NCBI GenBank assembly: GCA_964371945.1
Contig: CAYJPA010000010.1
Coordinates: forward strand, 22,291-86,290
DNA: 64,000 nucleotides
Source of the DNA: CAYJPA01 sp964371945
GTDB lineage: Bacteria > Chloroflexota > Chloroflexia > Thermomicrobiales > UBA6265
Reading direction: 5' to 3'
The notes under the pieces were generated by a model. The model searched no databases and was not told the origin of the DNA. It saw only the letters and a list, made by a program, of their open reading frames with translations. Both the position numbers and the translations under genes were made by a program. Positions 54,239-62,675 of this stretch are shown in pieces; the first letter of the stretch is position 1, and every line of letters starts with the position of its first letter.

Positions 54239-54667
54239 CTATCGATTCACTGCCCGGATCAAGTGGCCCAGGAGCTGCGTGGGGTCATGGAGCGGTGTCA
54301 TGCCGTCCTGAACGACGCCGCGCGTGCCGTCGTCGATCGGGTTCAACGAAGCCCATGACACCGGGGCGAATCCGAATTCGATTTCGAGACCGGTCGGACG
54401 ACGAAAGCGCAGCTCCGTCAACGGTCCCCAACGGCGAGTGACCAAAAACACCAAAGCCTCGAACTCCTCGATCCAATAGAGATCGTCCAGATAGGCAGCT
54501 GGATCGGCGCACAGGATGACCAAATCGATGTCCGAGTCCATGCGGGCATTCCCGTGAGACCATGAGCCGACGAGCGCAAGGGCCTCAATGTCGGCTCGAT
54601 GGGCCGCCCAGTCACGGGTGTTCGCCAGGAATTGGGCGACCTCGCGTGTACGAGCAGTGGTTACCAT
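54239..54667 (-). CDS. nucleotidyltransferase-fold protein
   Basis: The protein has 142 residues. ALVGSWSHGNARMDSDIDLV matches the GSxxxGxxxxDSDIDL signature of the minimal nucleotidyltransferase/MNT-like superfamily. A later acidic residue, in LEIEFGFAP, could be the third metal ligand. Relatives act as antitoxins, as antibiotic-modifying enzymes or in tRNA modification, and no partner HEPN gene is seen next to it. Cytoplasmic. Its start faces the RusA-like gene on the opposite strand, and one of the dispersed repeats lies just downstream. Confidence 0.75.
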   Translation of the reverse strand: MVTTARTREVAQFLANTRDWAAHRADIEALALVGSWSHGNARMDSDIDLVILCADPAAYLDDLYWIEEFEALVFLVTRRWGPLTELRFRRPTGLEIEFGFAPVSWASLNPIDDGTRGVVQDGMTPLHDPTQLLGHLIRAVNR

Positions 54668-54747
54668 GTGTGTATCGTACTGCTACGAGAAGCACGAGAA
54701 ACAGAGGCCTGGGTATCAAGACGAAGAAGAAATCAGACAACACACCG

Positions 54748-55242
54748 GTGAAACTGCGCCTCTCGATACCACTCTCGCCGGGCATAAATCGGCAGTACGC
54801 GACTATCGGGAAACGACGCGTGCTCACGGCAACTGCACGGGCGTTCAACCGTGATGTTAGGAAGGTCATCGATCGGGTACGGCTCGACGGCGACATCACG
54901 GCCGAGATGGAACAGATTCTGCAAGCGTCACTGCTCGGAGTCTACCTGACGTTCTACTTTGAAACACCACACCGTCGCGATCTCGACGGCGGACTCAAGA
55001 TCACCTTGGACGCGGTCTGTACTGCTCTTGGTTTGGATGACCGGACGGTGGTCGATCTCCATCTCACCAAGCGGATCGACCCACTGCGTCCCCATGTCGA
55101 CATCGAGATTGAATCGATCGCTGAATGGAGCTTTGATCGCTCCTACGTCTACCTGGGTGACGACGCGAGCTCCACAGATGGTGAACAGCTCGAAAAGCTG
55201 GATGAATCTGCAACGAATAGAGATCAATCTATAGCCCAATGA
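54748..55242 (+). CDS. RusA-family Holliday junction resolvase-like protein
   Basis: The protein has 164 residues from a GTG at 54748; the frame is open further upstream, so the start is uncertain. HRRDLDGGLKITLDAVCTAL followed by GLDDRTVVDLHLTKRID carries the acidic residues and lysine that define RusA nucleases. These cut four-way DNA junctions and mostly come from prophages. No phage genes are nearby, so this may be a remnant or a domesticated copy. The C-terminal 30 residues are polar and probably flexible. Upstream on the other strand is the nucleotidyltransferase gene. Confidence 0.7.
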   Translation: MKLRLSIPLSPGINRQYATIGKRRVLTATARAFNRDVRKVIDRVRLDGDITAEMEQILQASLLGVYLTFYFETPHRRDLDGGLKITLDAVCTALGLDDRTVVDLHLTKRIDPLRPHVDIEIESIAEWSFDRSYVYLGDDASSTDGEQLEKLDESATNRDQSIAQ

Positions 55243-55399
55243 TGCCCAGAAGTGCTAAGGTGTTTGAAATGAACCACCGTGTTGGCGAACGAGCGTCACC
55301 CGTACCATTCAACCACACGCGGGTGGATAGTTGTGTGTTCGTGCGATCGACCTAAGTAGTTCGGGTGATTTTCCGGTTCTTCAAACGAAGGGCAGGGGA

Positions 55400-57028
55400 A
55401 TGACAGTTTTTGGACGCGAAGCGCACTTTCCGGTTGCGACCATTGAATGGTTGCAGGTCGGCCTGATCCTCCTAGTGATCGTTGTGACCCTGCGGGTCGC
55501 CTCTGGCTGGTCAACCTCGCTTCTAGGTGCGTCTGCTGCCTTCGCAAGTTACCTCTACGATCATCACCTTTATCTGCCGATCGTGATTGCAGTCGCTGGA
55601 CTCATTGCCCTGGTTCGTGGTGTTCGAGCCGGCACAGCGCCTGCTGGATGGCGTGCCGCTCGCGAAGTTGCGCTTCTGGCCGGCGGTTTCTTTCTGTACG
55701 AATGGGGCCGCTTCAATTCCGTCGGCGATGAGCAGGTAGCTCGCGAAAATGCCATTCGAATCATCGACCTGGAGCGACGCGCCGGTCTCTACTTCGAGGA
55801 TTCCGTGCAGCGGTTCGTTGTGCGCAGTGACGAAGCGGTCCACGCGCTCAACTGGATCTATTCGTTCGCTTTCCTATCGATGGTTATGGGCGCGTTGATG
55901 TATCTCTACGTGGCAGACCTGGATACATATCGCATGTATCGTACGATCCTCGGCGTCTCGGCATTGCTGGCTCTTGTGACCATTGTCTTGATTCCGGTCG
56001 CGCCGCCGCGGTTGGTGCCGGAGAGCGGATTGTTAAGCACTCACGAGCTGGTCGGACGCACTCACGGGTTCGTCAATCAATTCGCGGCACTGCCGAGCCT
56101 CCATGTCGGATGGGTCTCCTTGGCCGGGTTTGCGCTCGCTCGGGCCACTCGTGGAGCGGCTCGATGGTTTTGGGCTACCGTTCCCGCATTCATCATGTTG
56201 AGTACCGTCGTCGCAACTGGAAACCACTATTGGGTGGATGGGCTTGTCGGCGCTTGCTATACGCTCATTCCCGCTGCCATCCTGATCAACGGGGCGAAAA
56301 ATCGGCGAGAGGAGGGCAGCTTGGCAAGAAAACGACTCCTCGCCACCAGCTCCCAACGCCGACCGGCAAATCAATGGTCGGCATCGCTCAAAACGCGTGT
56401 CTCGCTCGTATCACTTGGTTCGCTGCTGATCTATCTCCTGATCAGGCAGGCGGTCGATGGACACTTCACGGATTATTGGGGGTACATGGTCGGGCAGCTT
56501 GCCGCCACGATCGTGATCCTCGTCTGGTTGGATGACGAATTTTCACCGGAGGGCGGACTCTCCTGGTTCACCCATTGCGTGGTGATTCTCAACACCTGGG
56601 CCGACTCTTTTGGTACCGCGGGACACATGTACGATAAATACGTAAGCTATGACAAATTCACCCATGTTTTGGGTGGAGTGATGTTGGCCGCCGCCGCCGC
56701 GGATGTGTTGCTTGCGCTTCAAAAGCGCAGGGGCGGGACAATGCCTGCCTATCGCATCTTCGCTTTCGCGGTCTGCGTCTCTGTCAGTCTTGGCGCAGCA
56801 TGGGAATTCTACGAGTACTTTGGTGATCGCTTGTTCAGCACCGGTCGTCATGCCGGCGCACTTGACACGATCTATGATTTGATTTCCGATTCAGTCGGAT
56901 CGGTCGTCAGCGTGTTGTTGCTTTGGCGCTGGCGCATGGCGGCTGCCTCGCGCATGCAAGAGCCTCAGTTTCCGGCTCAACGCGAGCTGCCGATTGACGT
57001 TGGGACAGAAGCGGCGATCAAGTCCTAG
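55400..57028 (+). CDS. fusion of PAP2-type phosphatase/transferase and DUF2238-like membrane domain
   Basis: The protein has 542 residues from the ATG at 55400; GAAGGG lies upstream. Several membrane helices precede a PAP2 core of the inositolphosphotransferase (Aur1-like) type: PVAPPRLVPESG, ALPSLHVGWVSLAG and GNHYWVDGLVGA, the last two containing the catalytic His residues. After a basic linker (about 300-330) a second membrane domain follows with YDKFTHVLGGVMLAAAAADVL, WEFYEYFGDRLF and DTIYDLISDSVGSVVSVL, which resembles YjdF/DUF2238 proteins. The first half probably handles a phospholipid or polyprenyl phosphate headgroup. The fusion of the two halves is less usual. Confidence 0.78.
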   Translation: MTVFGREAHFPVATIEWLQVGLILLVIVVTLRVASGWSTSLLGASAAFASYLYDHHLYLPIVIAVAGLIALVRGVRAGTAPAGWRAAREVALLAGGFFLYEWGRFNSVGDEQVARENAIRIIDLERRAGLYFEDSVQRFVVRSDEAVHALNWIYSFAFLSMVMGALMYLYVADLDTYRMYRTILGVSALLALVTIVLIPVAPPRLVPESGLLSTHELVGRTHGFVNQFAALPSLHVGWVSLAGFALARATRGAARWFWATVPAFIMLSTVVATGNHYWVDGLVGACYTLIPAAILINGAKNRREEGSLARKRLLATSSQRRPANQWSASLKTRVSLVSLGSLLIYLLIRQAVDGHFTDYWGYMVGQLAATIVILVWLDDEFSPEGGLSWFTHCVVILNTWADSFGTAGHMYDKYVSYDKFTHVLGGVMLAAAAADVLLALQKRRGGTMPAYRIFAFAVCVSVSLGAAWEFYEYFGDRLFSTGRHAGALDTIYDLISDSVGSVVSVLLLWRWRMAAASRMQEPQFPAQRELPIDVGTEAAIKS

Positions 57029-57126
57029 CGGGCTGCCATTTTTGATCGATTAACAGCGTAGAATTCCCTGAACGGCTGTGATTCATACGGCCTGTCGCCG
57101 CATTCCTCCAAGGAGGAGTTTCCCCA

Positions 57127-58716
57127 GTGACCGAACTGCAAACCCGCGCAACTGTCGTCGACGTTGAACCGGCCAATGTCGACACCGTGATCGTGCTCGA
57201 TTTTGGCTCGCAGTACAGTCAGTTGATTACCCGACGGGTGCGGGAATGCGGCGTTTACTGTGAGCTGAAGCCTCACGACACACCGTGGACCGAGATCGAT
57301 CACCTCAATCCCAAAGGTGTGATCCTCTCCGGCGGACCGGCCAGTGTCTATGAAGAGGGTGCACCGCGGCTTCCAGAATGGGTGTTGACCCAAGGACTCC
57401 CAGTCCTCGGAATCTGCTACGGCATGCATCTGATGGCGCATGCACTTGGCGGAACCGTGGCGCCGGCATCGCGACGCGAATATGGACCGGCCATGATCGA
57501 TGTCTCGCCCGATTCGACCTGCCCACTCTTCTTCAGTCTTCCGGCCGAACTGAATGTCTGGATGAGTCATGGCGATCACGTCGATGTGGCCCCGCCGGGA
57601 TTCGAGGTGATCGCGAGCACGACGAACGCGCCGCTTGCCGCCTTTGCGAAGGATCGGATGATCGGCATCCAGTTTCATCCGGAAGTCGCACATACGCCGC
57701 TCGGCAAGTCGATCATCGAGAATTTTCTGATCTACGTCTGTGGCTGCGAGCGCAATTGGTCACCGGAATCGTTTATAGAAAGCGCTGTTACGAAAATACG
57801 GGATCAGGTCGGTGGCGGTCGCGTTCTCCTCGGACTCAGCGGCGGTGTCGATTCATCGGTCGCGGCGGCGCTGATTCACCGCGCAATCGGCGATCAGCTC
57901 ACCCCGGTCTTTGTCAACAACGGTCTGTTGCGACTTGGCGAGGCCGAGCTTGTGCGCGAGGTCTTTGCCCGCCACTTCGGCATGCATCTCGTCTATGCGG
58001 ACGCGAGCGAGCGATTTCTCGACCGGCTTGCTGGCGTCGAGGATCCCGAGCAAAAGCGGAAAATTATCGGTGAGGTCTTTGTTCGGGTCTTCGAGGCGGA
58101 AGCGGAGCGAGCCGGCCCGTTCGAATTCCTCGCCCAGGGCACGCTTTACCCGGACGTGATCGAAAGCACGACCAAGGACACGAAGGCCGCCTCCAAAATC
58201 AAAACCCACCACAATGTCGGCGGCTTGCCGGACGACATGACCTTCAAGGGTCTGGTCGAACCGTTGAAGTTTCTCTTCAAAGACGAAGTACGTGCGGTCG
58301 GTCGGTCGCTTGGCCTACCGGACGAGATGGTCGACAGGCAACCGTTTCCAGGGCCGGGACTCGCGGTTCGAATTCTCGGTCCAGTGACCCGGGATGCACT
58401 CGACTTAGTGCGGCGCGCCGACGCGATCGTTCGCGAAGAGATCGAAGGCGCGGGACTCGCGCTCGATATCTGGCAATTCTTCGCCGTGCTGCTCCCGATT
58501 CACTCGGTCGGCGTGATGGGCGATTACCGGACCTATGCACAGGTCGCCGCAATTCGCGCGATTACAAGCGAGGATGCGATGACCGCCGACTGGGCTCGGC
58601 TGCCGTACGATCTGCTTGCGAAGATGAGCAACCGGATCGTGAACGAAGTCCGCGGCATCAACCGGGTCGTCTACGACATCTCCTCGAAACCGCCCGCGAC
58701 CATTGAGTGGGAATAG
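57127..58716 (+). CDS. guaA: GMP synthase (glutamine-hydrolysing)
   Basis: The protein has 529 residues and converts XMP to GMP with glutamine and ATP. The class I glutaminase triad is seen as Cys97 (LGICYGMHL), His184 and Glu186 (IQFHPEVAHT). The ATP-pyrophosphatase domain has SGGVDSS at 238-244. The dimerisation domain shows QPFPGPGLAVRILG and, at the end, SKPPATIEWE, the usual C-terminus. A GTG at 57127 follows AAGGAGGAG. The gene is apparently monocistronic: the next gene, on the same strand, starts 175 bp later. Confidence 0.97.
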   Translation: MTELQTRATVVDVEPANVDTVIVLDFGSQYSQLITRRVRECGVYCELKPHDTPWTEIDHLNPKGVILSGGPASVYEEGAPRLPEWVLTQGLPVLGICYGMHLMAHALGGTVAPASRREYGPAMIDVSPDSTCPLFFSLPAELNVWMSHGDHVDVAPPGFEVIASTTNAPLAAFAKDRMIGIQFHPEVAHTPLGKSIIENFLIYVCGCERNWSPESFIESAVTKIRDQVGGGRVLLGLSGGVDSSVAAALIHRAIGDQLTPVFVNNGLLRLGEAELVREVFARHFGMHLVYADASERFLDRLAGVEDPEQKRKIIGEVFVRVFEAEAERAGPFEFLAQGTLYPDVIESTTKDTKAASKIKTHHNVGGLPDDMTFKGLVEPLKFLFKDEVRAVGRSLGLPDEMVDRQPFPGPGLAVRILGPVTRDALDLVRRADAIVREEIEGAGLALDIWQFFAVLLPIHSVGVMGDYRTYAQVAAIRAITSEDAMTADWARLPYDLLAKMSNRIVNEVRGINRVVYDISSKPPATIEWE

Positions 58717-58891
58717 ATCGCTAAGGTTGCATTCAACGAAAAGCGACGAGGGACGGCGATCGAGGCGTCCTTCTAGCGTTGCGCTTCCGCCACATTCGAT
58801 TAAGCATTCCTGCCGATGAGTGGCCGCTGCTCCAACCCTATGCTCACCGCCAACGGAGCTTTCGACTTCGGTGAGGGAAAAGGAGCTGACG

Positions 58892-59356
58892 ATGGACGGC
58901 ACACGATTCGATGATGCGGCTCGACAACTGGCGAACGGAATGTCGCGGCGGACGGTCCTGCGCGGACTGGTCGCGGGTGTCGCCGGCATCTTCGCGGCCA
59001 AGGCGATTTCCGCGGCGGCGGTCTGCACGCCCCCAGGGCCGATGAACTACTGCAACTTCGACGTCGAATGTTGTGCGAATGCCATATGCAATGGTGGCGT
59101 ATGTCGGTGCGCGAGCGGCTACAAGCAGTGCGGATCACAGTGCATCCCGACCAGTCAAACGTGTCTTATCCGCGGCGCGGCGGGACCGATCAAGCGGTGC
59201 AACGGCACGTGCACCGACACGCGATCCGACAGAAAGAACTGCGGCTCCTGTGGAAACGTCTGCGGTTTGAAACAGTCGTGTTCGAACGGACACTGCTGCG
59301 CTCCGGGCAAGATCTGGTGCGACGGCGTCTGCAAGCCCATGATTGAGTGCAGCTAA
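58892..59356 (+). CDS. Tat-exported Cys-rich protein with Stig1-like repeat
   Basis: The protein has 154 residues. The ATG at 58892 follows AAAGGAGCTGACG. A twin-arginine signal, MSRRTVLRGLVAGVAGIFAA, lies behind an N-terminal MDGTRFDDAARQLANG stretch that is common in such exported proteins of this phylum. The mature part has about 20 cysteines, including a block RSDRKNCGSCGNVCG then SCSNGHCCAPG that follows the Stig1-type pattern also seen in bacterial secreted proteins. Tat export after folding fits a disulfide-rich protein. Function unknown, possibly binding to the envelope or to a metal. A terminator follows. Confidence 0.8.
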   Translation: MDGTRFDDAARQLANGMSRRTVLRGLVAGVAGIFAAKAISAAAVCTPPGPMNYCNFDVECCANAICNGGVCRCASGYKQCGSQCIPTSQTCLIRGAAGPIKRCNGTCTDTRSDRKNCGSCGNVCGLKQSCSNGHCCAPGKIWCDGVCKPMIECS

Positions 59357-59379
59357 TCGATTGCCTGAAACCCGCGACT

Positions 59380-59411
59380 AGAGCACGGGACCTTGAGGCC
59401 CGTGCTCTTTT
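59380..59411 (+). terminator. intrinsic terminator after the Stig1-like gene
   Basis: A perfect 10-bp stem AGAGCACGGG/CCCGTGCTCT with a nine-base loop, followed directly by TTTT. It is 24 bases beyond the stop codon and points away from that gene. Confidence 0.88.
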
Positions 59412-59448
59412 CGAGAAAGCATTCTCGTCGCCGCGGATTTCATTTTAC

Positions 59449-60975
59449 TTATTCAAGGTACTGAGCGAAGGCCCAACCGTCTGTTCCCTTGTAGCTAACT
59501 TGAAGGAATCCGTTCTCGGCTTCGCCGGTGATCGTGACGGTCGCGCCCGCGGGCATGACCTCTAGGATCTTGTCGGAGGTGCTTGGTCCGTCGCGGAGAT
59601 TGAGGTTTTCGGTGACCTTCATCGTGTCGTCACCACCGCTCTCAATCAGCAAGTAGGCGCTGTAAACCCAACCGTCATAGCCGCCGTAAGTTACAGGCAT
59701 GAATCCGTTCACTTCGTCACCGGTGATTTTGACCTCGCTGCCGGGAGCCAATACTGAGATGATGCCGACGCTGAGACTCGAGCCGGCTCGGAAATTCACA
59801 TCATCGGTTGTGATCGCGGTCTCGCCGTCACCGGAACCACCACCACCACCATTGCCTGCATCGCCGAGATCGATGTAGTCAGATGAGATCCAGCCGGCCT
59901 TCTTGAGGTATTTGACCGGGAGGAAGCCGTTCTCCTCTTTACCGGAAATCACCACGATGCTGCCTTCCGGCACCTCTCGATAAATCTGATCGGAGGTGCT
60001 CGGTCCGGCACGGAAATTGACCTCGTCAGTGATGAATCCAACTTTTGATTTCGCCTTGCCACCGTCCGGCCTGGCCCATTCGTTGAAGACCCAGCCGCGT
60101 CTGCCGTCGACATCCACAAGATAAAAACCGTTTTGAGTCGCTCCTGTGATCGAAAGCCGGTAGTTCGTGGGGAGAACGGTTTGGATGTCATCGTCTGTGC
60201 TTGGTCCGGCGCGAAGGTTCACCGAGTCGATCGTCTGTCCATTGCCATAATTGGCGCCGCAGGCGTTCAAATGACTAGCGCCGGCTTGCCAGAGAAGTCT
60301 GATCTTCACCTCGCCTATGCCCTGATCGGGATCGAGTCCGAGATCCACCCACGTACCGGCGCCGATATCGACCGCGGCAGCATATGGATAGTCATTGGCG
60401 ACGTCATAGCCGGCGTCGCTCTTGCCTTTGCCGAAACCGAGATCTGCTCCATCGCGGGCGGCTTCGGCCGCGGGCAGACCGTGCTCAAGATCGTACCGGC
60501 GGTTTTGGCGGGCGTCCCACCAGTTGTCCTTGGTGAAGAGCGGACCCCGATCGAGGACGGGAGCGACAGCACATTTTCCGGTATCCACGCTTGTGATCTG
60601 CACCCAACAAAGACCATCAGCCTCAGCGCAGGCGGTTTGAGGCCCCCATTTACCGTCTGGGTCGGCAAAGATCGAGAGCCACGGGCAGGATGATTCGGTG
60701 CAGGCGGGCAGCGCCACGAGCCGGTCGAATGGTCGAATCTTGCGACCGTTTGAGGTTTCTTTGCCGATCAGTCCGTCCAGGTCGGTGCCAAAGACCGATG
60801 CCATGACCGAGTAGTTCCCACTTCCAAGCGTAAGCGCCTCGACGTTCGATGGATGACCAACGGCTGAACCAACGGCGGCAACCACAATCATCAGGGCCGC
60901 GATGGACCGCAAGGCTTGCGATGAGCCCCAGCGATGAGGCGGCATCGATTTCGCGGAGCTTCCAGTGGCGGACAT
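59449..60975 (-). CDS. exported protein with four bacterial SH3 (SH3b) repeats
   Basis: The protein has 508 residues. The ATG at 60975 follows AGGAGAACCAAAG; the open frame continues upstream but has no ribosome site. A hydrophobic export segment (SIAALMIVVAAVGSAVG) is followed by a domain (about 60-245) with GKCAVAPVLDRGPLF, a beta-barrel-like module often paired with SH3b in this phylum. Four SH3b repeats then appear, beginning VNLRAGPSTDDDIQ, VNFRAGPSTSDQIY, VNFRAGSSLSVGII and LNLRDGPSTSDKIL, each ending with GWxxxxY or GWVFNEW. SH3b modules bind peptidoglycan or cell-surface sugars, so a wall-associated role is likely. A poly-Gly hinge separates repeats two and three. Confidence 0.82.
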   Translation of the reverse strand: MSATGSSAKSMPPHRWGSSQALRSIAALMIVVAAVGSAVGHPSNVEALTLGSGNYSVMASVFGTDLDGLIGKETSNGRKIRPFDRLVALPACTESSCPWLSIFADPDGKWGPQTACAEADGLCWVQITSVDTGKCAVAPVLDRGPLFTKDNWWDARQNRRYDLEHGLPAAEAARDGADLGFGKGKSDAGYDVANDYPYAAAVDIGAGTWVDLGLDPDQGIGEVKIRLLWQAGASHLNACGANYGNGQTIDSVNLRAGPSTDDDIQTVLPTNYRLSITGATQNGFYLVDVDGRRGWVFNEWARPDGGKAKSKVGFITDEVNFRAGPSTSDQIYREVPEGSIVVISGKEENGFLPVKYLKKAGWISSDYIDLGDAGNGGGGGSGDGETAITTDDVNFRAGSSLSVGIISVLAPGSEVKITGDEVNGFMPVTYGGYDGWVYSAYLLIESGGDDTMKVTENLNLRDGPSTSDKILEVMPAGATVTITGEAENGFLQVSYKGTDGWAFAQYLE

Positions 60976-61078
60976 CTTTGGTTCTCCTCGTCTTTCCGGC
61001 GGGGAGCGGCCAGACGTTTCAATCGCACGGGGAAGTGGCGCGGGGCGCAAGACGATCCAGTGAAGTCGCCATCGGTAC

Positions 61079-61093
61079 GTGTACGTACACTCT
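61079..61093 (-). promoter_or_regulatory. AGAGTGTACGTACAC element at the SH3b gene promoter
   Basis: Read on the minus strand, the 15 bases are identical to those at 36200-36214 and contain the palindrome GTGTACGTACAC. They begin five bases after the -10 box, over the predicted start of transcription, where a bound protein would block initiation. Confidence 0.6.
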
Positions 61094-61098
61094 GTAGA

Positions 61099-61128
61099 TT
61101 TATAGCATGAGGTCAAGTGGTCCGTCAA
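61099..61128 (-). promoter_or_regulatory. sigma70-like promoter for the SH3b gene
   Basis: TTGACG (61128-61123) and TATAAA (61104-61099) on the minus strand are 18 bases apart, close to consensus. The start is expected near 61092, giving a leader of about 115 nt. Confidence 0.65.
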
Positions 61129-61267
61129 CATTGTCCGCACTGCTCGATCGAAATCGAGTGCGACTGGAGGTTGCGGGAGTGATGTCGGCCTGTTAGATTC
61201 CAGTTCTAGGCTCGGTTACACGTTTTGAATTGAACGAGGACGACCGAGGCAGCACGAGGGTCCGCGG

Positions 61268-61789
61268 GTGAAGCGACGTACCGGCGATTCCGACATGCAG
61301 CAGCTCATGGCAATGTGGCGTGGGTACCGGAACAACCCCGGCACCGGGTCTCTGGCTGACCCATTCGCCGTGAACCCGATCAGGCGCTCCTTCGCCTTAG
61401 TCCTGGGCAGTCTGATCGCGCTTGTCGTTCCTTGGTTCATCAGCGATGCCGCGATGACCGCCGCCATGCTTTCGGTCACTTGGCTTGCCATTACTGGGTT
61501 GGTCTTTGGAGTGCCGGTGCTGGTCTGGAGTCTCGTCGCGGCCGGAATCAAGCTCGCCCGGACACAGATGCTTCCGTCGATCGATGAGCTCGATCTGTCT
61601 CCGCGCGTGAAGCACCTGCTCCAACGTCATGGCTATGACACGATCGACGACCTCGAGTCCGAAACTGATGCCGCGTTGTTGATGCTGGCCAATCTGGACA
61701 AGCGTGGAGTCCGGGAGATCCGGCGGTCGATTGCGCTCTGGAGCTACCGACGCTGGCAGGAACAGGGTTTTCCCAGCACGGGCCAATGA
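61268..61789 (+). CDS. membrane protein with C-terminal RNA polymerase alpha-CTD-like domain
   Basis: The protein has 173 residues from a GTG at 61268, with GAGGG upstream. Two membrane helices (about 43-60 and 65-92, SFALVLGSLIALVVPWF and SVTWLAITGLVFGVPVLVW) precede a soluble tail. The tail reads SIDELDLSPRVKHLLQRHGY, DTIDDLES and KRGVREIRRSIALW, the helix pattern of alpha-CTD/HhH-type domains in which IxxLxLSxRxxNxLxxxGI is the common core. In a membrane protein this domain would face the cytoplasm, possibly contacting DNA or protein. The stop overlaps the next start (ATGA), so the gene is coupled to the DUF72 gene. No known function. Confidence 0.65.
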   Translation: MKRRTGDSDMQQLMAMWRGYRNNPGTGSLADPFAVNPIRRSFALVLGSLIALVVPWFISDAAMTAAMLSVTWLAITGLVFGVPVLVWSLVAAGIKLARTQMLPSIDELDLSPRVKHLLQRHGYDTIDDLESETDAALLMLANLDKRGVREIRRSIALWSYRRWQEQGFPSTGQ

Positions 61790-62675
61790 GTCGCATCCAG
61801 CCGGAGCCATCCGCAGCGGTCACCGGTCGACTGCTTATCGGCGCCTCATCGTGGAGCGGCCACGATGCGTTTTATCCACCCGGCACCCAGTCGAGCGAGC
61901 GACTCGCGTTCTATGCCCGCCACTTTCCGATCGTCGAAGTCAACACCAGCTACTACCATGTACCCCGGCGATCGGTGGTTGAAGGTTGGGTCGAGCGATC
62001 TCCGCCTGAGCTCTTGTTCGACGTCAAACCGCCGAGGGAGCTCACGAGCACGCCGTCCGAACCTGGCGGAGAAGCCCCGACGCCGATACCTCGAAGCGAT
62101 TCGCCGAATCGCTCAAACCTCTCGTGGAGGCGGACAAACTCGGTGCGCTGACCTTCCAGTTTCCGCCCTCCTATCGCGACCTCGAGCAACACCATAAGTA
62201 CATCAAGAGGCTGCCGGAGCTATTCCCGAACTTCCCGCTGGCTGTCGAATTTCGCCGCCGCGATTGGCTGGACGACGAACGCATGGAGGATACTCTGCGA
62301 CTTCTGGCGGACGCGGGACTCGGCTTCTCGATGGCCGACGAGCCACTAGTCGGGACGGGCAGCATTCCGCCTGTTTACGGAGTGACAAATCCAAAGCTGG
62401 CGATCGTCAGGTTTCACGGGCGGAACGCGAGGACGTGGTACTCCTTCGATCGGAGCGGCGAGGGCCGGTTCGAGTGGGAATACACCGACGAAGAGCTCAG
62501 CGAATGGATCCCCAAGATCGAACGCGCCTCGACCGAAGCAGACGAGGTTCACATTTTCTTCAATACCGACGGAGGCGATGGCCAGAGTCCGCGCAACGCC
62601 AAACGGCTGATGAGACTGCTTGGCTTGCCCATGTCAGAAGATTCTGAGATCCCCAGACAGGCGGCTTTGCTCTAG
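61786..62675 (+). pseudogene. DUF72 family protein, frameshifted
   Basis: The frame from ATG 61786 encodes LLIGASSWSGHDAFYPPGTQ, then VEVNTSYYHVP and FDVKPPRELTS, the opening of DUF72 proteins. Near 62070-62080 (GAAGCCCCGACG) the sense passes to another frame, which reads LGALTFQFPPSYRDLEQHH and continues to HIFFNTDGGDGQSPRNAKRL and the stop at 62675. One added C in the CCCC run would restore the whole protein (about 296 residues). A single homopolymer indel may be a sequencing error or a recent mutation. DUF72 proteins have a TIM-barrel fold and no established activity. The stop codon shares CTAG with that of the next gene on the other strand. Confidence 0.75.

Noticed and set aside
54748..55242. 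Prophage
   Set aside because: Only one RusA-like gene is present. No integrase, capsid, terminase or lysis genes are found in the neighbourhood.
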